A stretch of 64,000 nt of DNA from Rhodopseudomonas palustris (lineage in GTDB: Bacteria; Pseudomonadota; Alphaproteobacteria; Rhizobiales; Xanthobacteraceae): contig NZ_QYYD01000005.1 of NCBI RefSeq assembly GCF_003591005.1, positions 184,402 to 248,401 on the forward strand, given 5' to 3'. The notes under the pieces are model-generated. The model was not told where the DNA came from, made no database searches, and saw nothing but the letters and a program-made list of their open reading frames with translations. Positions within the stretch are counted from its first letter, which is position 1. The number at the start of each line of letters is the position of its first letter. The translations under genes were made by a program, and so were the position numbers. Below, piece after piece: positions 8,070-16,981 of this stretch.

Positions 8070-9104
8070 TCAGGCGCGCATCAGCGGCGCGTTCCAATAC
8101 GCCGCATGCTGACGCGAAATCCGCTCGACCAGCGTCTGGTTGAAGTCCCAGCCGGCGCGGCTCTGCTCCGGCGGATCGCTGGCCAGCGCAGTCTCGACCG
8201 TCGATTGACGCGCCAACGCTTCAGCCTCCGCGTGCTTCAGCAGCGGCGCGAACTGCTTCAGCACCGCCTGATGCATCGACGTCTCAAAGTCGGAGCGGAC
8301 GAAGAACGACATCCGCCATAGCGTCTGGTCCATCGCGGTCGGCTGCAGCACGATGCTGAGCGCGGCGCTGCGCGAACGGATCAACACCAGATTGGGAAAC
8401 AGCCACTGTGCGCTGACATGATTGACGGCGCCGCCGCCGCAGTGTGGATTGCGCGCCGCATCGACCAGCGCAGCGCCGGCGATCTTCCAATTGGCGCGGT
8501 GCTCGCGCCAATTGCCGTCGACACGGGTGAACTCCCCGTCCCACACCGGCTCGGCGGCATGCCACTCAGTTTCGAGGGTCGGATCGACATTGGCGAAAAT
8601 CAGCGGGCCGCAGGTCTTGATCCGCACCGGCAGCAGCCGCTCCGGCACCGCGCCAAGGAACTGCCCCATCTGCGGCGACATCTCCATCAGGCTTTCGCCG
8701 CCGATCACCTCGCGATCGCGGCTGTAGCCGCAGGAGGTGTAGGAGCATTTGGTCTTCTTGCCGGTGCGGCATTGCGCCGGAATGGTGCGGCAGCCGCCAT
8801 GCTGCGCCTTGTTGAAGCGGCCGATCAGCGAGCCGTCGGGCTGACGCTGCACGTGGATGGCGTGATGGCCGATGGTGTAGGGCAACAGGTCGAACGCGCC
8901 GGGGATCTCCGCCGTCGTGCCGATGCAGACCCAGTCGCGGGTCCAGATCTTTTCGTCTTCGAGGCGCTGGAACACCTCGGACGTGTAGGCCCGCCGCGGC
9001 AGCATCGTCGCCAGCCCGAACGGCGCGGTCGCGGTGGCGTAGCGGCCGATATCGAGAAAATCGACGCCTTCGTCGATATAGACCGTGTCCGGATGAGTCA
9101 GCAT
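8070..9104 (-). CDS. Rieske-oxygenase-like protein with degenerate metal sites
   Basis: A 344-residue protein with the layout of a Rieske non-haem oxygenase alpha subunit. The segment W58-V-C-I-G leads into the Rieske region, but the usual Cys-x-His ... Cys-x2-His ligands read Ala100-Gln-His102 ... Cys120-Ser-Tyr-Thr123. The 17-residue spacing is preserved and two of four ligands are lost. After NWK (205-207), the positions of the iron-binding histidines hold Arg218 and Gly223, with only His221 nearby. Ring hydroxylation is therefore unlikely. Four extra cysteines (105, 112, 120, 125) crowd the same loop. It sits 57 bp after the formamidase-like gene in the same operon. It may be a structural partner or a repurposed metal protein. 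Confidence 0.7.
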   Translation of the reverse strand: MLTHPDTVYIDEGVDFLDIGRYATATAPFGLATMLPRRAYTSEVFQRLEDEKIWTRDWVCIGTTAEIPGAFDLLPYTIGHHAIHVQRQPDGSLIGRFNKAQHGGCRTIPAQCRTGKKTKCSYTSCGYSRDREVIGGESLMEMSPQMGQFLGAVPERLLPVRIKTCGPLIFANVDPTLETEWHAAEPVWDGEFTRVDGNWREHRANWKIAGAALVDAARNPHCGGGAVNHVSAQWLFPNLVLIRSRSAALSIVLQPTAMDQTLWRMSFFVRSDFETSMHQAVLKQFAPLLKHAEAEALARQSTVETALASDPPEQSRAGWDFNQTLVERISRQHAAYWNAPLMRA

Positions 9105-9161
9105 CGCACGCCTCGGCTGATTGGAAGGACGGCGCCGCAGGCCGGCGCCGTCCGGTCGTCG

Positions 9162-11561
9162 TTACTTGCGGGCCTTGTTCATCGGCTGGTCGTAGTCGGC
9201 GCGGCCGCGATGCATGATCGCCGCCGGTTCCGGCATCGGCAGCGGTCCGTCCTTCATGAAGCGGTTGAGGACGTTGCCGACCAGCGTCGAGATGTTGTTG
9301 TCGCCGTTGTTCCAGGGCAGAGAGCCGCAGAACGCGATCGACGAGAAGGCGAACGCCGCACCGCCGTTCGGCGTCTCGTGATAGGCGATGTCGGAGCGCA
9401 CCCGCGGATGCTGGGTGCCGTCGAGGCCCTGCTGGTTGAAGCCGTAGTCTTCCATCACCAGCAGATAGCCTTCGGTGTGGCGGCCGGCCGAGGTCGCCAC
9501 CACCAGCGTGTGCGGCGGGCTGCCCAGCATGGTGTCGACGATGTCGAGCTCGGTGCCGGCGGCACCGCCGCCGACGAGACCGAAATTGCCGAGCTTCTCG
9601 TCGTAATTGATGCCCTCGAACGCCCACGAGACGCGGGCGTCGTTGCTCTCCGGAGTCCGCGAGTAGTAGGTCGAGATGTCGAAGCCTTCGGACGACATGC
9701 CGGTGCCGGCGATGGTGTGCAGATAGCGGCCGCGGAACCGCCACATGCCGCCGAGTTCGCCGGTGCCTTGATGATAGTATTCACCGGGATCGGCCCGCCA
9801 AGTGCGGATGCCGCTCTCGCAGCGCCGCATCTCGGTGACGATGCCGCGGCCCTGCTTGTCATAGGCCGGGTGATACGAGTGGACCCAGTACCAGCCGTCG
9901 GCGCCCATATACATGAAGCGGCCGCCGCGCTGCATGTAGTTGTGCAGCGCATCGAGCTGCGGGCCGCTGTTGTGCTCCGGATGCGAACCCGAGATGACGA
10001 CGTTGTAGTTCTCCAGCCGGGCGAGACCGTCATAGCTGACGTCCTCGTCGGTGATGACGTCGTAGTCGTAGCCCTTCTTCTCCAGCCAGTAGATCATGTG
10101 CAGATCGGCCGGATACTGCCACGGCGCCTGCGCCAGGAAGTGATCGTATTTCGGCCGGATGCTCAGGATCGGGCGCAGCCGGGACGACAGGCACAGGCCC
10201 GAGCCATCGGTGTGAGTGTCGTAGATCGAGCCGCCATATTCACGATGTTCCGACAGGAACATGTTCTGCTGCTGCATGATCGGCACGCGGTAGACCAGAA
10301 GCTCGGCGCCGCCGGCGTTGTTGGCGAGATGCTCGTTGGCGTAAGCCATGTAGCTGATGGTCGGCACCATGAAGGCGATCTTCGCCGTCTCCTCGCCGAC
10401 CCGCGGCACCACCCAGAACGGGATGTAGTCTTCGTCGCCGTCCTTGGTGGTCAGCTTGGCGGCGTAGAACTTGCTGCTGGTGCCCTTCGGCACGCTCCAT
10501 TCGAAGCTGACCTGCCAGCGCGCGTCGTCGATATCGTCGTCATGGAAGTGAATGGCGCCGTATTGCTCGGGCGCGCCCTTCCAGTCGAAAATCTGGCCTT
10601 CCCAATTGTAGCCGGTCATCGCACGGGTCGGGCAATTGACGATGGTGGCATGGAACAGATATGGGCCCTTGTCCTTGCCGATCAGCGTGTTGATGCCGTC
10701 ACCGAAATCCCAGGACGCGACGATCGCTTCGGACAGCTTGCCGGTCGGGCCGGAATTGCGCCGCTCGGTCAGGCCGGGCTTGGCACCGAGCTTCATCGTC
10801 TCGATCTCGAGCCGCGTCAGCGCGCGATTGCAGATGCGCGGGCTGTCGATCTTGCCGTTGTAGTGGCCCTTGATCAGCACGCCCTGCGGCACCGAGGCTT
10901 TCGCCAGCGGCGAGTCGGTCACCGCTCCGCAATATCCGGCGATCACCGTCGGCGAGCCGGGCACGTAAGCGAGCTTGGTCGACAGCGTGGCGCTGACTGG
11001 CGGAATCTCCGGGTCGAGCGCGTAGACGACCTGCGGCTCGTGATACAGCACCGCCTCACCGGTCTCGGCGTCAAAGCTTGCGGCGACGAAGTGCCAGGCG
11101 TGATCGCGGAGCGGCGCGCCGGTGGTGATCACCTGATCGTTGATGCGGAATTCGACGCAGCCGTCTTCGTTGATGAACAGGCCGTAGCCCTTGCCGTCGC
11201 ACCATTTGGTGACGAGGCCCTGGGCGCCGTGCTTCCAGTATTTCGGATGGGTCTTGGGCGTGGTCGGCCAGATCCAGCACTGCAGCGTCACGCTCTCGAC
11301 GCAGAACTGCGGCTTGTCGGGCACGAAGCCGTAGGAGCCGCTGTAGATCTCCTGCTTCATGCCTTTGTAGGTGCCGTTTACCGCGGCGTCGATCTTCTCC
11401 TCGATGAAGCCCGGGCCGCGCGGATTGGTGTCGGCGTGGATCATCTTGACGATCTCGGCCTGATACTCGGACGGCCCGTCGCAATTGACGTAGAACTTGA
11501 TGGTGTCGCCCGGATGCACGCTGAACTTGTCGGCGTATCCGGTCATCTTCATCCAACTCAT
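9162..11561 (-). CDS. N,N-dimethylformamidase-like large (beta) subunit
   Basis: A 799-residue protein of the dimethylformamidase beta-subunit family, which hydrolyses N-methylated formamides to formate and an amine. An N-terminal domain (1-85) leads into a laminin-G/concanavalin-like domain (about 88-255, with VTLQCWIWPTT and HAWHFVAASFD). The family C-terminal catalytic domain starts around residue 390. Known enzymes use an iron held by two tyrosines and a glutamate. From remembered numbering (Tyr399, Tyr440, Glu521 in a Paracoccus enzyme), the candidates here are Tyr407 (SYMAYANE), Tyr447 (GGSIYDTH) and Glu529 (GSHPEHN). The usual small alpha subunit is not recognisable nearby. The exact amide is unknown. 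Confidence 0.82.
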   Translation of the reverse strand: MSWMKMTGYADKFSVHPGDTIKFYVNCDGPSEYQAEIVKMIHADTNPRGPGFIEEKIDAAVNGTYKGMKQEIYSGSYGFVPDKPQFCVESVTLQCWIWPTTPKTHPKYWKHGAQGLVTKWCDGKGYGLFINEDGCVEFRINDQVITTGAPLRDHAWHFVAASFDAETGEAVLYHEPQVVYALDPEIPPVSATLSTKLAYVPGSPTVIAGYCGAVTDSPLAKASVPQGVLIKGHYNGKIDSPRICNRALTRLEIETMKLGAKPGLTERRNSGPTGKLSEAIVASWDFGDGINTLIGKDKGPYLFHATIVNCPTRAMTGYNWEGQIFDWKGAPEQYGAIHFHDDDIDDARWQVSFEWSVPKGTSSKFYAAKLTTKDGDEDYIPFWVVPRVGEETAKIAFMVPTISYMAYANEHLANNAGGAELLVYRVPIMQQQNMFLSEHREYGGSIYDTHTDGSGLCLSSRLRPILSIRPKYDHFLAQAPWQYPADLHMIYWLEKKGYDYDVITDEDVSYDGLARLENYNVVISGSHPEHNSGPQLDALHNYMQRGGRFMYMGADGWYWVHSYHPAYDKQGRGIVTEMRRCESGIRTWRADPGEYYHQGTGELGGMWRFRGRYLHTIAGTGMSSEGFDISTYYSRTPESNDARVSWAFEGINYDEKLGNFGLVGGGAAGTELDIVDTMLGSPPHTLVVATSAGRHTEGYLLVMEDYGFNQQGLDGTQHPRVRSDIAYHETPNGGAAFAFSSIAFCGSLPWNNGDNNISTLVGNVLNRFMKDGPLPMPEPAAIMHRGRADYDQPMNKARK

Positions 11562-11598
11562 CGTGCTAACCTCATCCCTCGGCGTTTCGTCGCGTTTC

Positions 11599-12039
11599 TC
11601 AGGTGACCGTCCACATGTCGTCGCGGCGCTTCCAACCTTCGCGGAAATGCTCGGGGAAACCGTCGGTCTCGGGATATTCCTCGAGCCGCATCAGGAAGAT
11701 GTCGTGCTGCGGATCCTGTTCGTTGTCGTAGACCTTGTCGGTGACGAACTCCGGCGGCACGCCGCGGATGCCGCTGAGCCGCGCGATGCGCCATTCCTTC
11801 TCGACCTTGGTGCACACCACCACCAGCTTGCCCTTGGCGGGCGCGGCGCGCATCCGCAGCAGCACGCGGTTGAGCTGGAAGTCTTCATGGATGCCGCCGG
11901 TCACCACCGTGGTGTCGCCCGGCGTCGCGCATTTCAGCACGCTGTTGCCGGCGACGCCCTTCATGGAGTCGATGCACTCCTTGTGTTCCTTGATCATGCG
12001 CTTGGCATCGTCGGACGACGGCCGCGGAATGGGAATCAT
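11599..12039 (-). CDS. Hypothetical protein, possible small subunit of the formamidase
   Basis: I recognise no family. The 146-residue soluble protein starts MIPIPRPSSDDAKRMIKEH and contains DTTVVTGGIHEDFQLNRVLLRM and VVVCTKVEKEWRIARLSG, which look like successive beta strands, then a charged aromatic C terminus (HFREGWKRRDDMWTVT). It lies 37 bp upstream of the formamidase-like large subunit. Characterised dimethylformamidases need a small alpha subunit of about 130 residues encoded just upstream, and the size and position match. The sequence does not obviously resemble that subunit, so this assignment is only by context. Confidence 0.65.
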   Translation of the reverse strand: MIPIPRPSSDDAKRMIKEHKECIDSMKGVAGNSVLKCATPGDTTVVTGGIHEDFQLNRVLLRMRAAPAKGKLVVVCTKVEKEWRIARLSGIRGVPPEFVTDKVYDNEQDPQHDIFLMRLEEYPETDGFPEHFREGWKRRDDMWTVT

Positions 12040-12056
12040 CGGTCAGCTCCTTGGGA

Positions 12057-12755
12057 TCAGATGGTGAGGTACTTGTGGATGATGTCTTCGGTCAGGTCGG
12101 GCATCGGACCGCTGGCAACCACGCGGCCGTTGTCGACCATCAGGAACGCGTCGCCGAGCCGCTTGGCGACGCGAATGTGCTGTTCGGTGAGCAGCAGCGT
12201 GATGCCGAGCTCGCGGTTGAGCGTGCGCAGCGTCTCGCCGATCTCGTGGACGATGTTGGGCTGGATGCCTTCGGTCGGCTCGTCGAGCAGCAGGATCTTG
12301 GGATCGACCGCCAGCGCGCGCGCGATCGCGAGCTGTTGTTTTTGACCGCCGGACAGCAGGCCTGCCCGGCGGTCGAGATTTGCCTTCAGATAGGGGAACA
12401 TCCGAAGGCAGACTTCGGGAATGTCCGGGCGGCCGTCGTGGCGTGCGAAGGTGCCCAGCAATATGTTTTCCCGAACCGTGAACTCCGACAGAATGCCCCT
12501 GCCCTGCGGCACGTAGCCGATCCCGAGCTTGGCGCGATGATGAGTGGGCGCCTGGCCGATATTTTCCCCGGCGATGGTGATGTCGCCGGTGGAGCGGTCG
12601 GTGAGCCCCATGATGGTGCGCATCAGCGTGGTCTTGCCGACGCCGTTGCGGCCGAGCACGCACAGGCATTTGCCCTGCTCGATGCCGAAGGAGAAATCCT
12701 TCAGGATGGTGGTCTTGCCGTAATACGAGGTGACGCGGTCCATCGACAGCAGCAT
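12057..12755 (-). CDS. urtE: ABC transporter ATPase, UrtE/LivF type
   Basis: A 232-residue ATP-binding protein of a branched-chain-amino-acid/urea-type importer. Walker A is GRNGVGKTT (about 35-43), the signature is LSGGQKQQ and Walker B ILLLDEPTEGIQP. The last is characteristic of UrtE/LivF proteins. ATG 12755 (MLLSMDRVTSYYGKTT) is chosen because longer versions read into frames of the upstream gene. It starts 2 bp after the stop of the other ATPase gene. The transported solute is inferred from the binding protein as urea or a short amide. Confidence 0.88.
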   Translation of the reverse strand: MLLSMDRVTSYYGKTTILKDFSFGIEQGKCLCVLGRNGVGKTTLMRTIMGLTDRSTGDITIAGENIGQAPTHHRAKLGIGYVPQGRGILSEFTVRENILLGTFARHDGRPDIPEVCLRMFPYLKANLDRRAGLLSGGQKQQLAIARALAVDPKILLLDEPTEGIQPNIVHEIGETLRTLNRELGITLLLTEQHIRVAKRLGDAFLMVDNGRVVASGPMPDLTEDIIHKYLTI

Positions 12756-12757
12756 GG

Positions 12758-13501
12758 TCACGCGTCCTCCGTATCGCCGAGATAGACCTCGCGGACCCTC
12801 TCGTTGGCCTCGATCTCGCCGATCGTGCCCTGCGCCAGCAGGCTGCCCATGTGCATCACGGTGACGACGTCGGCGATCTGCTTGACGAACGCCATGTCGT
12901 GCTCGACCACCACCAGCGAGTGGGTCTTCTTCAGGCGGTTGAAGATCGCCGCGGTCTTGTCGATCTCCTGCTCGGTCATGCCGGCCACCGGCTCGTCGAA
13001 CAGCAACAGCCGCGGGTCCTGCATCAGCACCATGGCGATCTCCAGCCATTGCGTTTCGCCGTGCGACAGGATGCCGGCCTCGGTGTTGAGGCGCGGACCG
13101 AGCCCGGTCAGCGCCAACACCTCCTCGAGCTTGTCGGCGAACACCGGCTCGCGGAACCGGAAGAAGTTCTTCACCGGATTGGTGCTACGGCTGCAGGCGA
13201 CTTCGAGATTCTGGCGCACCGTGAGATCGCGAAACACCGCCGGCACCTGAAACTTGCGGCCGATGCCGCGACGGGCGATCTCGTGCTCGTCGAGCCCGGT
13301 GATGTCCTCGTCGCAGAACAGGATCTGGCCCGATGTCGGCTTTTGCCGGCCGGTGATCAGATCCATCGTGGTGGTCTTGCCGGCGCCATTGGGCCCGACC
13401 AGGCAGCACAGCGTCTGCTCGACCAGTTCGATGCTGAACTGATTGATCACCGTGACGGTGTCGAACGATTTGCAGAGGTCGCGGATCTCGAAGAAGCCCA
13501 T
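12758..13501 (-). CDS. urtD: ABC transporter ATPase, UrtD/LivG type
   Basis: A 247-residue ATPase with Walker A GPNGAGKTT (about 36-44), the unusual signature LSHGETQWLEIAMVLM seen in UrtD-like proteins, and Walker B LLLFDEPVAGMT. The segment GIGRKFQVPAVFRDLTVRQNL is also typical of UrtD. It partners the UrtE-like ATPase on the cytoplasmic face of the importer. It lies 7 bp after the permease gene and 2 bp before urtE. Confidence 0.9.
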   Translation of the reverse strand: MGFFEIRDLCKSFDTVTVINQFSIELVEQTLCCLVGPNGAGKTTTMDLITGRQKPTSGQILFCDEDITGLDEHEIARRGIGRKFQVPAVFRDLTVRQNLEVACSRSTNPVKNFFRFREPVFADKLEEVLALTGLGPRLNTEAGILSHGETQWLEIAMVLMQDPRLLLFDEPVAGMTEQEIDKTAAIFNRLKKTHSLVVVEHDMAFVKQIADVVTVMHMGSLLAQGTIGEIEANERVREVYLGDTEDA

Positions 13502-13508
13502 CGTCGCC

Positions 13509-14615
13509 TCACTCGCCCGGTTGCGGCAGCATTTGACCCGCCGGCACGCTGTCGCCGCCGCCGTTGCGACGGTTGCGGCCGAGCCGGCCGAGCGCCATCT
13601 CCACCAGCCCGATCAGCCCCTTCGGCAGGAAGCGCACGACCAGGATGAAGAAGCCGCCGAGAATCAGCAGCCAGGTGTTGAGGAAGGTGTCGCCGAGATA
13701 GCTCTGCGCGCCCTGGATCAGGAAGGCGCCGAGGATAGCGCCGAGCAGCGACATCCGGCCGCCGATGCCGGCCCAGATCACCATCGACAGGCTGAAGGTG
13801 GTGTCGAACTGCGCCGGCGAGACGTACTGGGTCAGCGTCACCCACAGACAGCCGGCGACGGCGGCGAAGAAGCCCGAGATCGTGTAAATCGCGGTTTCGT
13901 AGCCGGCGACGCTGTAGCCGAGGAAACGCACGCGCTCGGCGTCGTTGCGGATCGACTGGATCACCAGGCCGAACCGGCTCAGCGTCATCAGCTTCGCCAC
14001 GATGGTGGCGATCACCAATAGCGCCAGCACGGTCCAGTACGCGGCCGGGCTGTAGGGATCGAGCGTGAACTCGCCGAGGCGCAGCGGCGTCGGCGGCGTG
14101 ATGCCGTTGACGCCGTTGGTGTAGGGCTGGATGTCGAGGATCAGCGTGCCCCAGGCGCTCAGCATCGCCAGCGTCATGATGGCGAAGAACGGCCCGGAGA
14201 CGCGGGCGCGGAACATCAGGCCGCCGAACACCAGGCAGAACAGCGTCGGCACCGCCAGCGCCAGCACGATACCGACGCCGGTGTTGGTGAATGGCTGCCA
14301 CAGCAGCGGCAGGTGCTCGAGGCTGTTGTTTAGCATGAAGGGCGGCATCGGATTCGATGCGTCCTGCGACTGCATCTGCATGGTCATCGCCATGCCGTAG
14401 GCGCCGAGCCCGAACGGGATGCCCTGGCCGAGATTGAGGATGCCGCCAAAGCCCCAGCACAGGCTGATCGACAGCGCCAGCATGCCGAACACGCCATAGG
14501 TCGACAGCTGGTTGAGCAGAAAGTTGTCGTCGATCAGCAGCGGCACGGCGGCTAGCACCAGATAGAACACCAGATAGGCCAGCCACTGCGCCTTGACGTT
14601 GTGGTAGAGATTCAT
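13509..14615 (-). CDS. urtC: ABC transporter permease, UrtC/LivM type
   Basis: A 368-residue inner-membrane permease with about ten hydrophobic helices. It contains the family stretches LNLGQGIPFGLGAYGMAMTM, FGLVIQSIRNDAERVRFLGY and VIWAGIGGRMSLLGAILGAF. The sequence and length match UrtC/LivM subunits, which pair with UrtB/LivH. ATG 14615 (MNLYHNVKAQWLAYL) precedes the first helix. It is 31 bp downstream of urtB and 7 bp upstream of urtD. Confidence 0.9.
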   Translation of the reverse strand: MNLYHNVKAQWLAYLVFYLVLAAVPLLIDDNFLLNQLSTYGVFGMLALSISLCWGFGGILNLGQGIPFGLGAYGMAMTMQMQSQDASNPMPPFMLNNSLEHLPLLWQPFTNTGVGIVLALAVPTLFCLVFGGLMFRARVSGPFFAIMTLAMLSAWGTLILDIQPYTNGVNGITPPTPLRLGEFTLDPYSPAAYWTVLALLVIATIVAKLMTLSRFGLVIQSIRNDAERVRFLGYSVAGYETAIYTISGFFAAVAGCLWVTLTQYVSPAQFDTTFSLSMVIWAGIGGRMSLLGAILGAFLIQGAQSYLGDTFLNTWLLILGGFFILVVRFLPKGLIGLVEMALGRLGRNRRNGGGDSVPAGQMLPQPGE

Positions 14616-14646
14616 CGCCAGATCCTTCCCCTGCCGCTCGCCTGCC

Positions 14647-15549
14647 TCACCGGCGCTTGGCCGATGGCGCGAACAGGCCCTGCGGCCTGATGCGCAGGAA
14701 CACCACGATCAGGACGAACAGCACGAAGCGCGCGAAGGTGTCGTTGGTGAAGTACGCGAAGATCGACTGCAGTTCGCCGGTCGCGCCGCCCGCCGCGACG
14801 CTGCCGGCGAGCGTGCCGCCGCCGACCACCACCACGAGGAAGGCCTGCACCACATAGGCCGCGCCCATGGTCGGCAGCACGATGTTGAGCACGCCGAACA
14901 GCGAGCCGGCGAGACCGGCAAGGCCGGCGCCGAGCGCGAAGGTCAGCATGTAGATGCGGTCGGCATTGACGCCGAACGAGGCCGCCATCTCCTTATCCTG
15001 CATCACCGCCCGGACCTGGACGCCGAACCGGGTGCGATAGAACAGCGCCCACAGCGCCGCGACCACCGCGATCGTCACCAGCAGTACGACGACGCGGAAC
15101 ACCGAGATGTTGATGAAGCCGAATTGCAGATTGCTCGAGAAGAACGACGGCACCGCGATGTATTTGGGGTCGCTGCCGAACAGCAGCCGGACGCCCTGCA
15201 TCAGCACCAGCGACACGCCGAAGGTGGCGAGCAGCGTGTCGAGCGGCCGCTTGTACAGATAGCGGATCAGCCCGCGCTCGATGATCAGCCCGACCAGGGC
15301 GACGATCACGAACGACGCCGGCACGCACAGCGCGAACGGCAGGCCGAAGAAATTCTGCAGCATGTAGGAGCTGTAGGCGCCCAGCATGATGAACTCGCCG
15401 TGCGCCATGTTGATGACGCCGGCTGCGCCGTAGATGATGGTGAGCCCGAGCGCGGCGATCAGCCAGATGCTGGCGATGGAGATGCCGAGGATCAGCGCGT
15501 TGATGAATGCACTGAGGTCGAACGACGTGAAGAAGGATCCGGCCGTCAT
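14647..15549 (-). CDS. urtB: ABC transporter permease, UrtB/LivH type
   Basis: A 300-residue inner-membrane permease with about eight helices. GLTIIYGAAGVINMAHGEFIMLGAY is the classic LivH/UrtB signature, and RAVMQDKEMAASFGVNADRIYM is the ATPase-coupling loop. ATG 15549 (MTAGSFFTSFDLSAFI) is chosen over an extended frame that would run back into the binding-protein gene. It follows the binding-protein gene by 74 bp. Confidence 0.9.
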   Translation of the reverse strand: MTAGSFFTSFDLSAFINALILGISIASIWLIAALGLTIIYGAAGVINMAHGEFIMLGAYSSYMLQNFFGLPFALCVPASFVIVALVGLIIERGLIRYLYKRPLDTLLATFGVSLVLMQGVRLLFGSDPKYIAVPSFFSSNLQFGFINISVFRVVVLLVTIAVVAALWALFYRTRFGVQVRAVMQDKEMAASFGVNADRIYMLTFALGAGLAGLAGSLFGVLNIVLPTMGAAYVVQAFLVVVVGGGTLAGSVAAGGATGELQSIFAYFTNDTFARFVLFVLIVVFLRIRPQGLFAPSAKRR

Positions 15550-15623
15550 GCTTCGCTTCACCTCGGGTTGCAGGCAGATGGCGGCGCCGGGAACCGGCGC
15601 CGCGTGGTGCATCGTCCGATGGA

Positions 15624-16937
15624 TCAGATCACGCTCTTGCGGACCTTGCCGTCGGGAGCCTTGAGGCCGTCCGCCATGCATTTGCCGGCGTCCGGATAGA
15701 TCGAATACGGATCCGGCGCGACGTGCTCGGCGGAAGCCTTGACGATCTTGAACGAACCGTCGGCCTGGCACTGCCCGATCTTCGGCTTCAGCCAGGTGTT
15801 GAAGTTCTGATCGTCGATCCAGATCAGCCCTTCGGGCGAGACGGCGTCCTCGATCCGGATGCCGCCGGAGACGTCGCGGATGGCGCGCGGCGTGACGGCT
15901 TCCAGCCCCACCTTCTCGATCGCCTTCTCGAGGCCCGCCTTGAACACGTAGGCGGAGAGGTAGGTCTCCTCCATGTTGTAGTGCGTCGAGCCGTTCTTGC
16001 CGTATTTGCTCTTCAGGAAGCTCTCGACGAATTTGTGGTTGGTCGGGTTGTCGAGGCCCTGGAAGTACGGCGCCGACAAGAAGTGACCGGCGCCGAATTC
16101 GTTGCCCATCGCCTTGGTCTCGATCTCACCGGTGGTGAGCGAAGCGATCGGCATCGAGTCGACCTTGAAGCCTTCCTGCTTGAACTGCTTGTGGAAGGCG
16201 ATGTCGGAAGCGCCGACCACGGTCGAGAAGATGAAGTTCGGCTTGGCCTCGCGGATCTTGTTCAGCACCGGACCGAATTCCGAGCTGCCGAGCGGGATGT
16301 ACTCCTCGCCGAGCAGTTCGCCACCGGCCTGCTGCAGCCAGACCTTGGCGTTCTTGTTGGACTCCTTCGGCCAGACGTAGTTCGAGCCGACGAAGAACAC
16401 CTTCTTGCCGAACTGCTGGACCATGAACGGGATCAGGTCCTTGGAGTGCTGGTTGGCCAGCGGGCCGGTGCAGATGGTGTTCTGCGTGCACTCGGCGCCT
16501 TCGTAGCAGGTCGGGTAGTACAACAGGTGGTTCTGCGACATCACGGTCGGCAGGATTGCCTTGCGGCTTGCCGACGTGTAGCAGCCGAACAGCGCAACTA
16601 CCCGCTCGCGCAGGATCAGTTCCTTGGTCTTCTCGGAATACACGTTGAAGTCAGATTTGGCGTCGACCACAACCGGCTGGACCTGCATGCCGGCGATGCC
16701 ACCGGCTTTGTTGATCTCGTCGATCGCGTACTGCATCACCAGCGTCGAGTCCTCCTCCGGCACGGCCAGGCCGCCGGTGAGAGAGAACAAGAGACCGATC
16801 TTGATCGGCTTGCCCTTTTGCAACCAGGACTGAGCGCCCCACGCCTGATTGATGTTCTTGACGAAGCCGTAAGGTGCGCCGATCGCGGCCGCCGCACCCA
16901 ATGTCGCTTTCATGAAGTCTCGACGATTAGTCCGCAT
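15624..16937 (-). CDS. urtA: Urea/short-chain-amide-type periplasmic binding protein
   Basis: A 437-residue solute-binding protein of the UrtA/FmdD/AmiC group. The N terminus MRTNRRDFMKATLGAAAA is a Tat signal (RRDFMK), so it is probably exported folded. The core begins IKIGLLFSLTGGLAVPEED. The segment LLYYPTCYEGAECTQN followed by VGSNYVWPKESNKNAK matches UrtA-type pockets rather than amino-acid binders. It is the first gene of a ten-gene operon ending in the formamidase-like gene set, which suggests it captures that enzyme's amide substrate. The start has a GGAGAGAGG ribosome site and ATG 16937. Confidence 0.88.
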   Translation of the reverse strand: MRTNRRDFMKATLGAAAAIGAPYGFVKNINQAWGAQSWLQKGKPIKIGLLFSLTGGLAVPEEDSTLVMQYAIDEINKAGGIAGMQVQPVVVDAKSDFNVYSEKTKELILRERVVALFGCYTSASRKAILPTVMSQNHLLYYPTCYEGAECTQNTICTGPLANQHSKDLIPFMVQQFGKKVFFVGSNYVWPKESNKNAKVWLQQAGGELLGEEYIPLGSSEFGPVLNKIREAKPNFIFSTVVGASDIAFHKQFKQEGFKVDSMPIASLTTGEIETKAMGNEFGAGHFLSAPYFQGLDNPTNHKFVESFLKSKYGKNGSTHYNMEETYLSAYVFKAGLEKAIEKVGLEAVTPRAIRDVSGGIRIEDAVSPEGLIWIDDQNFNTWLKPKIGQCQADGSFKIVKASAEHVAPDPYSIYPDAGKCMADGLKAPDGKVRKSVI

Positions 16938-16954
16938 CGCGCCTCTCTCCGGTG

Positions 16955-16981
16955 ACTTTCTTTATACGAAATCTATTTTCT
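16955..16981 (-). promoter_or_regulatory. Candidate regulator site before the amide importer operon
   Basis: The AT-rich stretch ACTTTCTTTATACGAAATCT continues into ATTTTCT, 17 bp before the binding-protein start codon. It resembles 17910-17937 in front of mgsA: both share ACTTTCTT followed by GAAA, TCT and ATT-C, an imperfect inverted repeat. The XRE-cupin regulator gene sits between the two sites. Binding is inference from this resemblance only. Confidence 0.4.

Noticed and set aside
8418..11606. A very long open frame on the plus strand opposite the formamidase-like gene
   Set aside because: It is a by-product of high-GC codon use: the composition is Arg/Ala/His-rich low complexity, with no domain, and the opposite strand encodes a clear enzyme.
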